DNA of 64,000 nt from Rhodococcus koreensis (GCF_900105905.1 NZ_FNSV01000005.1:5394001-5458000), one strand, 5' to 3'; positions 34,675-44,522 are shown, counted from the first letter of the stretch. Notes: a model not told the origin generated them from the sequence alone. Program-made: numbers and translations.

Positions 34675-34761
34675 ACACGCCCGAACACGGACGCGGGCCG
34701 AAGAATGCCCACAGACGTAACGCAGGACTGAAGCCGGTCCACAACCACTGGAGATTTGTAC

Positions 34762-37326
34762 GTGAGTTCCCCCCGCAGCAACGCCCCGGGTGATCGACCG
34801 AACGGACCGAGACGACCGAGTGGCCCCCCGCCACAGGGGCGCCCCGGAGGTCCACCACCCCGCGGCGGACAGCCTGCGGGTGGTCCCCCGCCGCGCCGGA
34901 TGCCGCCTCCGCCCCCGCAGGGTGGTGGCCGTCCCCCCGGCCCGCCGCCGCGTCGTCCCGGTCCGCCGCCGCAGGGTGGTGGCCGGCCGCCCGGTCCCCC
35001 GCCGCGCCGTCCCGGTCCCCCGCCCGGACGTCCCGCGGGTGCGCCCCCGGTGGCGCGTAACCAGTCGGGCCCCGGTGGGCGCCCGCCGGGACCGCCGCCG
35101 TCGAACGGCCGCAAGACCGGTGGCGGCCGCGGTGGTGAACCGCCGAAGGGTGGAAAGAAGACGGCTGTGAAGAAGTCGCGGTGGAAGATCGTGCGCCGGA
35201 CGGCGTTCGCGTGTGTCGCGCTGGGTCTGATCATCCCGATCCTGCTGTTCATGGCGGCCTACGTCGTCCAGGACGTTCCGCGTCCCGGCGACCTCAAGAC
35301 CAACCAGGTCGCCACGATCTACGCGTCCGACGGCACGTCGGTGCTGAGCAAGGTGGTGCCGCCGGAGGGCAACCGCACCGAGGTGACGCTCGACCAGATC
35401 CCGAAGCACACCCGTGACGCGGTGCTCGCTGCCGAGGACCGGGACTTCTACTCGAACCCCGGCTTCTCGATCGGTGGTTTCGCGCGTGCCGCCCGCGACA
35501 ACGTCCTGGGCAAGGACAGCGCCGGTGGTGGCTCGACCATCACGCAGCAGTACGTGAAGAAGACGATGGTCGGTTCCGAGCGTTCGCTGACGCGAAAGAT
35601 GAAGGAACTCGTCATCTCGTCGAAGATGGCCCGTGAGTGGTCCAAGGACGACATCCTCGCCGCGTACCTGAACACCATCTACTTCGGGCGTGGTGCGTAC
35701 GGCATCGCGGCCGCGTCGAAGGCGTACTTCAACAAGCCCGTCGACCAGTTGACGGTCGAGGAGAGCGCGGTGCTGGCGTCGTCGATCCAGCTGCCGTCGC
35801 TGCTCGATCCGGAGACCAACCCGGAGGGCGCGCAGGCGCGCTGGAACTACGTGCTCGACGGCATGGTGTCGGCGGGGACGCTGCAGCAGTCGGCCCGGTC
35901 GGTGATGCAGTATCCGCCGTACGTGCCGATCGCTCAGGTCGACAACGGCAACCAGGATTCCGGACCGGAGGGTCTGATCAAGAACCAGGTTCTGCGGGAG
36001 CTGGGTGAGGCGGGGATCAGCGAGCAGCTGCTCAACACCGAGGGCCTCGAGATCACCACCACCATCGACCCGGTCGCCCAGGCGGCGGCCGTGGATTCGG
36101 TCCGCTCGAACATGGAGGGTGAGCCGGAGAACCTGCGCACCGGTGTGGTGTCGGTCGACCCGAAGACGGGCGCGGTGCGGGCGTACTACGGCGGCGAGGA
36201 CGGCGGCGGCTACGACTTCGCGAACGCCGGCCTGCAGACCGGTTCGTCGTTCAAGGTGTTCGGTCTCGCCGCGGCCCTCGACCAGGGCATCCCGCTGTCG
36301 CAGATGTACGACAGCTCGGAGCTGACGGTCAACGGCATCACTATCAGCAACGTCGAGGGCGAGGGTTGCGGCACCTGCACCATCGCCGAGGCGTTGAAGC
36401 GGTCGCTGAACACCAGCTTCTACCGTCAGGAACTCGAACTCGACGGCGGACCGCAGGCGATCGCCGACATGGCCCACAAGGCGGGCATCCCGCAGGAGAT
36501 CCCCGGCGTCGGGCCTTCGCTGACCGAGCCGGACGGCAGTGGTCCGAACAACGGCATCGTGCTAGGCCAGTACCAGTCGCGGGTCCTCGACATGGCGTCG
36601 TCCTACGCCACACTGGCCGCGTCGGGCACGTACCGTGCCCCGCACTTCGTGCAGAAGGTCGTGAGCGCGGACGGGACGGTGCTGCTCGACCGCGGCGGCG
36701 ACACCGGTGAGGACCGCATCGACAAGGACGTCGCCGACAACGTGACGTCGGCGATGGAGCCGATCGCCGGGTACTCGCGTGGCCACAACCTGGCAGGCGG
36801 ACGCCCGTCGGCCGCGAAGACCGGTACCGCGCAGCTCGGCGACACCGGGAAGAACAAGGACGCCTGGATGGTCGGGTACACCCCGTCGCTGTCCACGGCG
36901 GTGTGGGTCGGCACCACCGACGGTCAGGCGCTGGAGAACAGCGGCGGCGCCATGATCTACGGTTCCGGTCTGCCTTCCGACATCTGGAAGGACACGATGG
37001 ACGGCGCCCTCGAGGGCACCGACGTCGAGAAGTTCCCGAAGCCGGGTGCGATCGGTGGTCAGTCGGGTGTCCCGGCCTATTCGGCGCCCGCACCGACCAA
37101 GACGTCGGCGCCGCCGTCGAGCACGTTCCAGTTGCCGACGGAACTCGTGCCGCCGGTGGTCGTGACGCCTTCGCCGGTGGAGATCCTGCCCGGCATCACC
37201 ATCCCGATCCCGGGACTGGCACCGCGGCAGACCACCCCGGCCCCGGCCGTTCCGGCGGAACCGGAGACGACGACACCGCCGAACGCCGGTAACGGCAACG
37301 GCCAGCAGCAGGTTCCGACCCGTTAA
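34762..37326 (+). CDS. ponA1: Bifunctional class A penicillin-binding protein PonA1
   Basis: An 854-residue peptidoglycan glycosyltransferase/transpeptidase. The long cytoplasmic tail (~125 residues) is Pro/Gly/Arg-rich with internal repeats of PPGPPPRRPGPPPQGGGR. It is followed by TM helix FACVALGLIIPILLFMAAYV. GT51 motifs: EDRDFYSNPGF, GGGSTITQQYVKK, AYLNTIYFGRGAYGIAAA. Transpeptidase motifs: SxxK at S495-K498, SLN, and KTGTAQLG. The C-terminus is Pro-rich. The GTG at 34762 (VSSPRSN) is 9 bp after GGAG. Gene order with DUF5318 and GT87 equals Rv0049-Rv0051. It acts in septal and polar wall synthesis in mycobacteria; the same role is inferred here. Confidence 0.95.
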   Translation: MSSPRSNAPGDRPNGPRRPSGPPPQGRPGGPPPRGGQPAGGPPPRRMPPPPPQGGGRPPGPPPRRPGPPPQGGGRPPGPPPRRPGPPPGRPAGAPPVARNQSGPGGRPPGPPPSNGRKTGGGRGGEPPKGGKKTAVKKSRWKIVRRTAFACVALGLIIPILLFMAAYVVQDVPRPGDLKTNQVATIYASDGTSVLSKVVPPEGNRTEVTLDQIPKHTRDAVLAAEDRDFYSNPGFSIGGFARAARDNVLGKDSAGGGSTITQQYVKKTMVGSERSLTRKMKELVISSKMAREWSKDDILAAYLNTIYFGRGAYGIAAASKAYFNKPVDQLTVEESAVLASSIQLPSLLDPETNPEGAQARWNYVLDGMVSAGTLQQSARSVMQYPPYVPIAQVDNGNQDSGPEGLIKNQVLRELGEAGISEQLLNTEGLEITTTIDPVAQAAAVDSVRSNMEGEPENLRTGVVSVDPKTGAVRAYYGGEDGGGYDFANAGLQTGSSFKVFGLAAALDQGIPLSQMYDSSELTVNGITISNVEGEGCGTCTIAEALKRSLNTSFYRQELELDGGPQAIADMAHKAGIPQEIPGVGPSLTEPDGSGPNNGIVLGQYQSRVLDMASSYATLAASGTYRAPHFVQKVVSADGTVLLDRGGDTGEDRIDKDVADNVTSAMEPIAGYSRGHNLAGGRPSAAKTGTAQLGDTGKNKDAWMVGYTPSLSTAVWVGTTDGQALENSGGAMIYGSGLPSDIWKDTMDGALEGTDVEKFPKPGAIGGQSGVPAYSAPAPTKTSAPPSSTFQLPTELVPPVVVTPSPVEILPGITIPIPGLAPRQTTPAPAVPAEPETTTPPNAGNGNGQQQVPTR

Positions 37327-37348
37327 CGGCGACCGGTAGCCTCGCGGA

Positions 37349-38962
37349 GTGGCCGACAACCGTGACGCGCACGCCGTCCGAGACGCGGGCGAGACGGATT
37401 TCGTCTCGCCCGCGCCGCTGGCGAAAGACCGGCGTTCCGCGGATTGGCGGGACCTTCCGGGCCGCACCGACCCTCTGACCGCCGATCTGTCCGGCGTGAT
37501 CGGCGGTCCGGTCGGACGGCACGCGGTCGTCGGGCGCAGCCGGTTCTTCACGCCGATGCGCGCCATTCTGTTGCTGGCGATCGTGTTTCTCGCGCTCGGC
37601 TGGTTCGCGAAGGCGCCGTGCATCCAGCAGGCTCCCGTCGGTGAGAACGGTGCGCTCGGGCTCGACTGGAGCGGCAGCAGGCAGTACGTCGCGATGTGTT
37701 ACTCGGACACGGTGCCCCTGTACGGGGCGGAACGGTTGAACGAGGGCGCGTTCCCCTACAAGAAGTGGTGGGAAGAAAGCGCAGGCAACGGCCAGATCCA
37801 GCGTCGCTACATGGAATACCCGGTGATCTCCGGGCTCTACCAGTACGGCGCGATGACGATCGCGAAGTCGTGGGATGCGGTGCACTGGTTGCCCGGTGCC
37901 CTGCAGGTCGCGATCTATTTCAACGTCGTCGCACTCGGTCTGGCACTGGCCTGGCTGGTCACCGTCTGGGCGAGCGCGCTGCTGGCCGGACGCCGGATCT
38001 GGGACGCCGCGCTGATCGCCGCGTCCCCGCTCGTGATCGTGCACGCGTTCACGAATTTCGATCCCCTCGCAACGGCTTTCGCCGCGGGCGGGCTGCTGGC
38101 GTGGTCGCGGAAACGGCCGGTGCTCGCCGGGATCCTGCTCGGGCTCGGCGGCGCCGCCAAGCTGTATCCGCTGCTCCTCCTCGGACCCCTGCTGGTGCTG
38201 TGTCTGCGCACGGGCCGGGTGCGGGACTGGTCGGTTACCGCACTGACCGGGGTCGGCGCGTGGATCGCGGTGAATCTGCCGATCGCCGTGCTGTTCCCGC
38301 GCGGCTGGGCCGAGTTCTTCCGGCTCAATTCCGAACGCGGCGCCGACCCCGACTCCGTCTACAACGTCATCTCCTCGTTCACGGGCTGGACCGGATTCGA
38401 CGGCATCCTGGCGGCCGGTCAGGCGCCCACCGTGCTCAACGCGGTGTCGTTCCTGCTGTTCGCGCTCGTGTGCGTCGGGATCGGGTATGTCGCGCTGACG
38501 GCGCCGAGACGGCCGCGGCTCACCCAACTGTGCTTCCTGCTGGTCGCGGGTTTCCTCCTCACCAACAAGGTGTGGAGCCCGCAGTACTCGCTGTGGCTCG
38601 TGCCGCTGGCCGTGCTCGCGTTCCCGCACCGGCGGATCCTGCTGGCCTGGATGACGATCGACGCACTCGTGTGGGTGCCGCGCATGTTCTACTACCTCGG
38701 CGTCTCCAACAAGGGGCTCCCCGAGCAGTGGTTCACCGCCGCGGTGGTGGTCCGCGACGTCGCGGTCGTGGTCATCTGTGCGCTGATACTCCGCCAGATC
38801 TACCGGCCCGACGAGGACCTCGTGCGGTACGGCTTCATCGACGATCCGGTAGGCGGGGTGCTCGACCAGGCGCCCGATGCGCAGCCGCGGTGGCTGCCTG
38901 CCTGGCTACGCCCGCGGCCACCCGTAGAAGCGTCTCCCGCTCACGGTGTTTCGCCAGGCTAG
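37349..38962 (+). CDS. GT87 (DUF2029) polyprenol-dependent glycosyltransferase
   Basis: A 537-residue polytopic membrane protein of the GT-C fold with about 12 TM helices. The first luminal loop (RRYMEYPVISGLYQYGAM) and the AAKLYPLLLLGPL motif are typical of actinobacterial GT87 alpha-mannosyltransferases that use polyprenyl-phosphate mannose to build lipomannan or related glycans. It follows ponA1 by 22 bp and corresponds to Rv0051. The start is a GTG. Its end overlaps the convergent CD225 gene by 4 bp. The acceptor is unknown. Confidence 0.88.
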   Translation: MADNRDAHAVRDAGETDFVSPAPLAKDRRSADWRDLPGRTDPLTADLSGVIGGPVGRHAVVGRSRFFTPMRAILLLAIVFLALGWFAKAPCIQQAPVGENGALGLDWSGSRQYVAMCYSDTVPLYGAERLNEGAFPYKKWWEESAGNGQIQRRYMEYPVISGLYQYGAMTIAKSWDAVHWLPGALQVAIYFNVVALGLALAWLVTVWASALLAGRRIWDAALIAASPLVIVHAFTNFDPLATAFAAGGLLAWSRKRPVLAGILLGLGGAAKLYPLLLLGPLLVLCLRTGRVRDWSVTALTGVGAWIAVNLPIAVLFPRGWAEFFRLNSERGADPDSVYNVISSFTGWTGFDGILAAGQAPTVLNAVSFLLFALVCVGIGYVALTAPRRPRLTQLCFLLVAGFLLTNKVWSPQYSLWLVPLAVLAFPHRRILLAWMTIDALVWVPRMFYYLGVSNKGLPEQWFTAAVVVRDVAVVVICALILRQIYRPDEDLVRYGFIDDPVGGVLDQAPDAQPRWLPAWLRPRPPVEASPAHGVSPG

Positions 38963-39246
38963 GGCTTCGACAGCACCAGCACAGCCCCGACCGCGAACAC
39001 GGCGATCGAGACACCGAGGGCGATCGCGCGGATCGACCACTGGCGGGCGTCGGCGGCGGCGCGCACCGACAGGTCGTACTCGCCGCGCTCCCACAACCGG
39101 TGGACGGTGCGCGCACGCAGCAGCGCGACGATACCGAACGGCACGAACGCGACAATCGCAAGTACGGCGAGCGGCAGACTGCTGGCCGGCGGCGGTGCCA
39201 GCGGCCCGCGGTAGTCCGCCCCGGTGTCCTGCTGCTGCGACGTCAT
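38959..39246 (-). CDS. CD225/dispanin-like small membrane protein
   Basis: A 95-residue protein with a Pro-rich N-terminal tail and two hydrophobic helices (LPLAVLAIVAFVPFGIVALL and ALGVSIAVFAVGAVLVL) separated by a cytoplasmic loop RTVHRLWERGEYDLSVRAAADARQW, the layout and loop pattern of the CD225/dispanin family. The ATG at 39246 follows GGGAGG; an earlier in-frame start at 39273 lacks such a site. Bacterial members may shape membranes or act with secretion genes. Function here unknown. Confidence 0.8.
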   Translation of the reverse strand: MTSQQQDTGADYRGPLAPPPASSLPLAVLAIVAFVPFGIVALLRARTVHRLWERGEYDLSVRAAADARQWSIRAIALGVSIAVFAVGAVLVLSKP

Positions 39247-39357
39247 GCGTTGCCTCCCCGTGGTGGTGCCCACGACCGTGGGCGACGACGTGGAGTATAG
39301 ACCGTCGAGATCTCCGACTGTGCAGTGCCTTTCGCGTGGCCGGCGGCTACGGCCCGG

Positions 39358-41733
39358 CTACCGGCCGGTCTCCACGGCGGGCGGATGCGCCCGGGCCGCG
39401 ACCCACGCCGCCACCTGGGTGCGGGAGCTGACGGCCAGCTTGTCGAAGATGTGCTCGACGTGCCCGTCGACGGTGCGCCGCGAGATCACCAGCCTTTCGG
39501 CTATCTGCCGATTACTGAGACCCTGCGCGAGCAGTTCGGCGATCTCCTGTTCCCGTTTCGTCAGAGGCGACGCCTCGGCAACGGGCGCCGCCGCGTCCTC
39601 GGTCCGGGTGCCGAGCGCGAGATCGACCGCCTGCTCGATGGTGAGCCGGATCGCGGGCGTTGCGAGTTGGGCGAATTCGCCGGGCCCCACCATGCGGGCG
39701 GCGTCCCGCTCGGACGACTGCGAGTCGTCGGTGATCTGGGGGCCGAACGCCGCGACCGACGTGCCGAGCCGATGCCACACCCCCTTCGCGGCGCCGCACA
39801 GGGTCGCCGCCGCGTTCGCGTCGCCGCTCGACGTCGCCACCCACGACAGCACCTCGATCGACAGGGCCGTGCAGATCTTGTCCTTGAAGTCGCGTTGGAT
39901 CCGCAGCGCCTGCTGGGCGGCGTCGACGGCGTCGTCGGCCCGGCCCAGGTGGAAGTACGCGACGCTCGAAACCCAGAGGGCGTAGGCCTTGTTCCACTTC
40001 TCGCCGTGCCTGTCCGCCACCGCGATCACGTCGCGGCACGTCTCCAGTGCGTCGTCGAGGCGGCCGTCGTAGGTCTGCGCCATGCCCAGTTCGAACGACG
40101 CCGTCAGAGCCGAGGCCGTGTCGCCGACGGCGCGGTGGACGGCGATCGCGTCACGGAACAGCAGGATCGCGTCGGCGGGGCGGCCGGAGAACACCGCGTG
40201 GATCCCCGCCCAGTGATCGGCGTGCGCGCGCAGTCGCTCGTCGCCGAGTGCCGTCGCGATCGCGGTGCACTCGTCGAGGTGTTCCCGCGCGGCGTCGCGG
40301 TCGCCCTGGATCAGCGCGGTCCACGCGGTCACCCACAGCACGTCGCCCCGCTCCCGGGTCGGTTCGGTGAGCCGCTGCAGGATCCGCTCGAGCCGGATCC
40401 GCCCGTCGGACAGGTTGCCGCCGGCGATCCAGTGATACCGCAGGGCGACGGCCAGTTCGGCGGCCGCGGCCCGCTGCGAGTCGTCGTGCAGGGCCCAGTC
40501 CAGGGCGGCGACGAGGTTGGGGTGGTCGATCCGCAGTCCCGCGAGGGTCGCGGATTGTCCTGGCCCGCACCAGTCGAGCGACGACCGGCGGGCGCGCTCC
40601 GAATAGTGCTCGAGGTGTCGCCGGTACATCTCGTCGCGCTCCCCGCTCAGCTCGAGGAGCTCGTGCCCGTACTCCCGAACCGTCATCAGTTGCGAGTAGC
40701 GGAGTCGCTCGGTCGAACGGTCGACGGTGACAAGGCATTTCCCGACGAGCCGATCGAGGACGTCGATGACCGGTGAGTCCGACAGCGCACCGAACCCGCT
40801 GATCGCCTCCGCGGCGTCGAGATCGAAGCTTCCGGGGAACACGGCGAGCCGGGACCACAGCAACCGCTCGGTGTCCGAGCACAGTTCGTAACTCCAGTCG
40901 ATGAGGGCGCGCAGCGTCTGCTGACGGGGCAGTGCCGCCCGGTCGCCGCCGGTGAGGAGCGCGAAACGCTGGTCGAGGCGTTCGACGAGTTGCGACGCGG
41001 ACAGCGACCGCATTCGGGCCGCGGCGAGTTCGATGGCGAGCGGGATCCCATCGAGCTGGTTGCACAACTGCGCGATGGCGGGGGCGTTCGCGTCGGTGAG
41101 GCGGAAGTCGGCGACGACGCCCTGCGCGCGCTCGACGAGCAACGACACCGATTCGAACGGGGCGATGTCCGCTGCGCGGCAGCCCTCGATATCACCCGGA
41201 GTGCTCAGCGGCGGAAGGAGGTACGTGAATTCGCCGGCGATTCCGAGCGGTTCGCGACTCGTGGTGAGGATCCGGACCTCCGGTGCCGAGGCGAGGACGG
41301 TGCCGACGAATTCGCTTGCGGCGGACAATAGGTGCTCACAGTTGTCGAGGACGATCAGCAGGTGCCGGGACTGCAGGTGGTCGATCACCTTGTCCATCAC
41401 CGCGCGGCTGGACTGATCGGTGACGCCGAGGGCGGCCGCGGCGGTGGAGGGCAGCGCGCCGGGGTCGCGGACGGGCGCGAGGTCGATCCACCGGACCGAG
41501 TCGCGGAAGGCGCGCGCCGAGCGGACCGCGAGTTCCTCGGCCAACCGCGTCTTGCCCACGCCGCCCGCGCCGAGCAGCGACACCAGCCGGGACTGTTGGA
41601 GTCGGGCGCGGGCTTCCTCGATCTCGCGGCGCCGGCCGATGAAGCTGGTCATCGACCTGGTGAGTTCTCTCGAGCGAGTCAGTGGATGTCTCCCGTGTCC
41701 GGTCGGCCAGGTGTGGCACGAACCTACTCCCAC
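39358..41733 (-). CDS. LuxR-family regulator with NB-ARC-like ATPase and TPR domains
   Basis: A ~791-residue signal-transducing regulator. TSFIGRRREIEEA leads into an AAA/NB-ARC-type ATPase with Walker A LLGAGGVGKTRLAEELA and a Walker B-like LLIVLDNCEHLL. Helical TPR-like repeats follow, and the C-terminal LuxR HTH is LTKREQEIAELLAQGLSNRQ then RTVDGHVEHIFDKL. The start is uncertain: the family-conserved LTRSMTSFIGRR begins before ATG 41652, so the next upstream GTG (41733) is used. It diverges from a monooxygenase-esterase pair and probably activates it. Confidence 0.85.
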   Translation of the reverse strand: MGVGSCHTWPTGHGRHPLTRSRELTRSMTSFIGRRREIEEARARLQQSRLVSLLGAGGVGKTRLAEELAVRSARAFRDSVRWIDLAPVRDPGALPSTAAAALGVTDQSSRAVMDKVIDHLQSRHLLIVLDNCEHLLSAASEFVGTVLASAPEVRILTTSREPLGIAGEFTYLLPPLSTPGDIEGCRAADIAPFESVSLLVERAQGVVADFRLTDANAPAIAQLCNQLDGIPLAIELAAARMRSLSASQLVERLDQRFALLTGGDRAALPRQQTLRALIDWSYELCSDTERLLWSRLAVFPGSFDLDAAEAISGFGALSDSPVIDVLDRLVGKCLVTVDRSTERLRYSQLMTVREYGHELLELSGERDEMYRRHLEHYSERARRSSLDWCGPGQSATLAGLRIDHPNLVAALDWALHDDSQRAAAAELAVALRYHWIAGGNLSDGRIRLERILQRLTEPTRERGDVLWVTAWTALIQGDRDAAREHLDECTAIATALGDERLRAHADHWAGIHAVFSGRPADAILLFRDAIAVHRAVGDTASALTASFELGMAQTYDGRLDDALETCRDVIAVADRHGEKWNKAYALWVSSVAYFHLGRADDAVDAAQQALRIQRDFKDKICTALSIEVLSWVATSSGDANAAATLCGAAKGVWHRLGTSVAAFGPQITDDSQSSERDAARMVGPGEFAQLATPAIRLTIEQAVDLALGTRTEDAAAPVAEASPLTKREQEIAELLAQGLSNRQIAERLVISRRTVDGHVEHIFDKLAVSSRTQVAAWVAARAHPPAVETGR

Positions 41734-41762
41734 CTGCTGTGACGGACAACACAGGTAATCAA

Positions 41763-41778
41763 GGGGGTGTTTCACCCC
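41763..41778. promoter_or_regulatory. Inverted repeat in the LuxR/monooxygenase divergent region
   Basis: GGGGTGTTTCACCCC lies within 41763-41778, a 6-bp inverted repeat with a 3-bp centre, followed by GTGTGGGGGTG. It sits between the divergent starts and is a candidate binding site for the LuxR-type regulator. Weak evidence. Confidence 0.35.
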
Positions 41779-41873
41779 GTGTGGGGGTGCTGTGACGTGG
41801 GTCATTGTCGTTGGCATACCCCGGTTGCCCGCTCGACTCCAGCCGAAACCCATCGCCCCGAGGAGCCCAACAC

Positions 41874-43550
41874 ATGTCAAAGACCAATTCTTCCGCCGAC
41901 GTCGATGTCGTCGTCGTGGGTGCCGGGTTCGCCGGCCTCTACGCGCTCCGCAAATTGCGCGACACGATGAAGCTGTCGACGCGGGTGTTCGAGGCCGGTT
42001 CGGACGTGGGCGGCACCTGGTTCTGGAATCGGTACCCGGGAGCCCGCTGCGACATCGAGAGCGTCCACTACTCGTACTCGTTCGACGAGGACCTGCAGCA
42101 GGACTGGCAGTGGAGTGAGAGGTTCGCCGGCCAACCGGAGATCCTCCGCTACCTCGAACACGTCGCCGACCGCTTCGACCTGCGGAAGGACATCACGTTC
42201 GACACCCGCGTGGTCGGCGTGCACTGGGACGACGAGAACTCGGTGTGGACGGTCCGCACCGACGACGGCGCCGTCGTCCGCAGCCGGTACTTCATCTCGG
42301 GGGCGGGCAACCTGTCCGTGCCGAAGACGCCGGAGTTCGGCGGCATCGACAACTTCCGCGGGGAGGTGCTGCTCACCGGCAACTGGCCGCGCGAAGGCGC
42401 CGACTTCACCGGCAAGCGGGTCGCCGTGATCGGGACCGGGGCCAGCGGCATCCAGGCCATCCCGTTCATCGCCGAGGACGCCGCCGAACTGGTCGTCTTC
42501 CAGCGCACCCCCAACTTCGCGACGCCCCTCGGCAACGGTCCGATCGACCCGGACGAAGTCGCGGACATCAAGAGCAACTACGCGGACGTGCGGACCGCGG
42601 CGCGCAACCACTTCCTCGGCGTCCCGTTCACTCAGGTGCAGCCGTCCGCGCTCGCCGTCGACGCCGAGGAGCGCCGCCGCACGTTCGACGAGCGCTGGAA
42701 CGCCGGAGGGTTCCGACTGTTCATCGACTCCTACCAGGACATCCTGTTCGACAAGGAAGCCAACGACACGATCGCCGACTACATCCGCGACCGGATCCAC
42801 GAGCGGGTCCAGGACCCGGCGAAGGCGGCGACACTGGCCCCGACCGGCTACGCGTACGGCACCAAGCGGCCACCGCTCGAGACCAACTATTACGAGGCGT
42901 TCAACCGCGACTCGGTGAGCGTCGTCGACGTGAAGACCACGCCGATCGACGAGATCACGCCGACCGGAGTCCGGGTCGGTGACCGCGTCTACGAGGTCGA
43001 CACCATCGTGCTCGCAACCGGATTCGACGCCATGACCGGCCCGCTGATGGCGATGGACATCCGCGGTCGGGGTGGTCTGCCGTTGGCCGAGAAGTGGGAG
43101 CACGGACCCAGGACGTACCTCGGCATCATGGTCAACGAGTTCCCGAACCTGTTCGTCATCACCGGGCCGCAGTCGCCGTCGGTGCTCTACAACATGCCAC
43201 TCGCCATCGAGGACCACGTCGACTTCGCCACCGATGCGATCGGCTACCTGGACCGGCGCGGCCTCGACGTCATCGAGCCCACGCCGCAGGCCGAAAGCGA
43301 GTGGGGCGCACTGACCAACGACATCGCGAACCAGACCCTGCTGCCGGAGACGAACTCCTGGTACATGGGCGCGAACATCCCCGGCAAGCCCCGCGCCTGC
43401 ATGGTCTATCTCGGCGGCGCCCCCACCTACCGGGCCACGTGCGAGGACGTCGTCGCCGGCGGCTACTCCGGCTTCGCGCTCACCCGGGCGGGGGCCCGCG
43501 TCGCCTCCGCCGCCGGGCAGCGTGTCCGCCGGGCTTCCACAGTGTCCTGA
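41874..43550 (+). CDS. FAD-dependent Baeyer-Villiger-like monooxygenase, atypical fingerprint
   Basis: A 558-residue class B flavoprotein monooxygenase of the cyclohexanone-monooxygenase type. The FAD site VVVGAGFAGLYAL is near the N-terminus and the NADPH site VIGTGASGIQ near residue 185. ATG 41874 follows GAGGAG. The BVMO fingerprint FxGxxxHxxxWP is present at residues 161-172 as FRGEVLLTGNWP, but the His is replaced by Leu167. The rest of the protein, including GGTWFWNRYPGARCDIES and YFISGAGNLSVPKTPEF, is CHMO-like. With a downstream esterase, ketone-to-ester oxidation and ester cleavage is the likely pathway. Confidence 0.88.
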   Translation: MSKTNSSADVDVVVVGAGFAGLYALRKLRDTMKLSTRVFEAGSDVGGTWFWNRYPGARCDIESVHYSYSFDEDLQQDWQWSERFAGQPEILRYLEHVADRFDLRKDITFDTRVVGVHWDDENSVWTVRTDDGAVVRSRYFISGAGNLSVPKTPEFGGIDNFRGEVLLTGNWPREGADFTGKRVAVIGTGASGIQAIPFIAEDAAELVVFQRTPNFATPLGNGPIDPDEVADIKSNYADVRTAARNHFLGVPFTQVQPSALAVDAEERRRTFDERWNAGGFRLFIDSYQDILFDKEANDTIADYIRDRIHERVQDPAKAATLAPTGYAYGTKRPPLETNYYEAFNRDSVSVVDVKTTPIDEITPTGVRVGDRVYEVDTIVLATGFDAMTGPLMAMDIRGRGGLPLAEKWEHGPRTYLGIMVNEFPNLFVITGPQSPSVLYNMPLAIEDHVDFATDAIGYLDRRGLDVIEPTPQAESEWGALTNDIANQTLLPETNSWYMGANIPGKPRACMVYLGGAPTYRATCEDVVAGGYSGFALTRAGARVASAAGQRVRRASTVS

Positions 43551-43577
43551 CCCCGAACCCCGACAGAGGAGACCGAC

Positions 43578-44522
43578 ATGGCACTCGATTCACACGCAGC
43601 CGACCTGATCGCCGGACTACAGGCGCAGGGGCTGAAGGCTTTCGAGCACAGCACCGTGGAGGAGGTGCGGGCGGTGGTGGCGACGTTCACCGGACTGCAG
43701 GCGCCGCCCGAACCCGTCGCCCGCGTGGTGGACGCGCACTACGAGAGCGGCGGAGCGCAGATCGCGCTGCGGGTCTACATCCCCGAGGGGCAGGCGCCGC
43801 ACCCGGTGGTCCTGTACTTCCACGGCGGCGGATTCGTCGCGGGCGACCTCGACGTCGTCGACGAACCCGCACGCGCGGTCGCGAACGGCGCAGGCGCGAT
43901 CGTCGTCGCCGCGACGTACCGGCGCGCCCCGGAACACCGGTTCCCGGCCGCCGCCGACGACGCGGCGGCCGCCCTGCAGTGGGTGGCGGCCAACGTCGGG
44001 ACGTACGGCGGTGACCCCGGCAACGTCGTCGTCATGGGTGACAGCGCCGGCGGCAACCTGGCGGCGGTCACCGCGCTGCGCGCACGCGACGAGAACGGAC
44101 CGCGGCTGCGAGGGCAGGTGCTGATCTATCCGGTGATCGACCCGAACGCGGAGTTCCCCTCCCGGCGGGAGTTCGCCGAGGGATACGTGATCGGCGCCGG
44201 CGACCTCGACTGGTTCTGGAGCAACTACCTGCGCTCGCCCGAGGACGCGACTCATCCGTACGCCGTCCCGAGCCGCGCCGCGAGCCTCGAGGGACTTCCG
44301 CCCGCGCTCGTGCTCACCACCGAGAACGAGGTGGCCCGCGACGAGGCCGAGGCGTACGCCGGGGCGCTGCGGCAGGCGGGTGTCGACACGGAGGCGATCC
44401 GCTTCGACGGACTCCTCCACGGCGCGTTCTGGATGTCCGGTGCGGTTCCGTGCAGCAGCGAAATGCGCTCGGCCGTCGTCGAGTTCGTGAAGCGGGTGAC
44501 GGCCGCCGCACCCGTTCTATGA
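43578..44522 (+). CDS. Alpha/beta hydrolase, HSL-type esterase
   Basis: A 314-residue esterase of the hormone-sensitive-lipase family. Oxyanion-hole motif HGGGF and nucleophile Ser156 in MGDSAGGN are present, and the C-terminal LLHGAF carries the His. In the segment that normally reads DPLRDE the sequence is EVARDE, so the acid residue appears to be Glu rather than Asp. It starts 27 bp after the monooxygenase with AGGAG upstream. The two probably act in sequence, the esterase hydrolysing the ester or lactone made by the monooxygenase. Confidence 0.9.
   Translation: MALDSHAADLIAGLQAQGLKAFEHSTVEEVRAVVATFTGLQAPPEPVARVVDAHYESGGAQIALRVYIPEGQAPHPVVLYFHGGGFVAGDLDVVDEPARAVANGAGAIVVAATYRRAPEHRFPAAADDAAAALQWVAANVGTYGGDPGNVVVMGDSAGGNLAAVTALRARDENGPRLRGQVLIYPVIDPNAEFPSRREFAEGYVIGAGDLDWFWSNYLRSPEDATHPYAVPSRAASLEGLPPALVLTTENEVARDEAEAYAGALRQAGVDTEAIRFDGLLHGAFWMSGAVPCSSEMRSAVVEFVKRVTAAAPVL

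Noticed and set aside
34800..35120. CRISPR-like or tandem repeat array
   Set aside because: The periodic GC-rich repeats encode the Pro/Gly/Arg-rich N-terminal tail of PonA1; no spacers exist.
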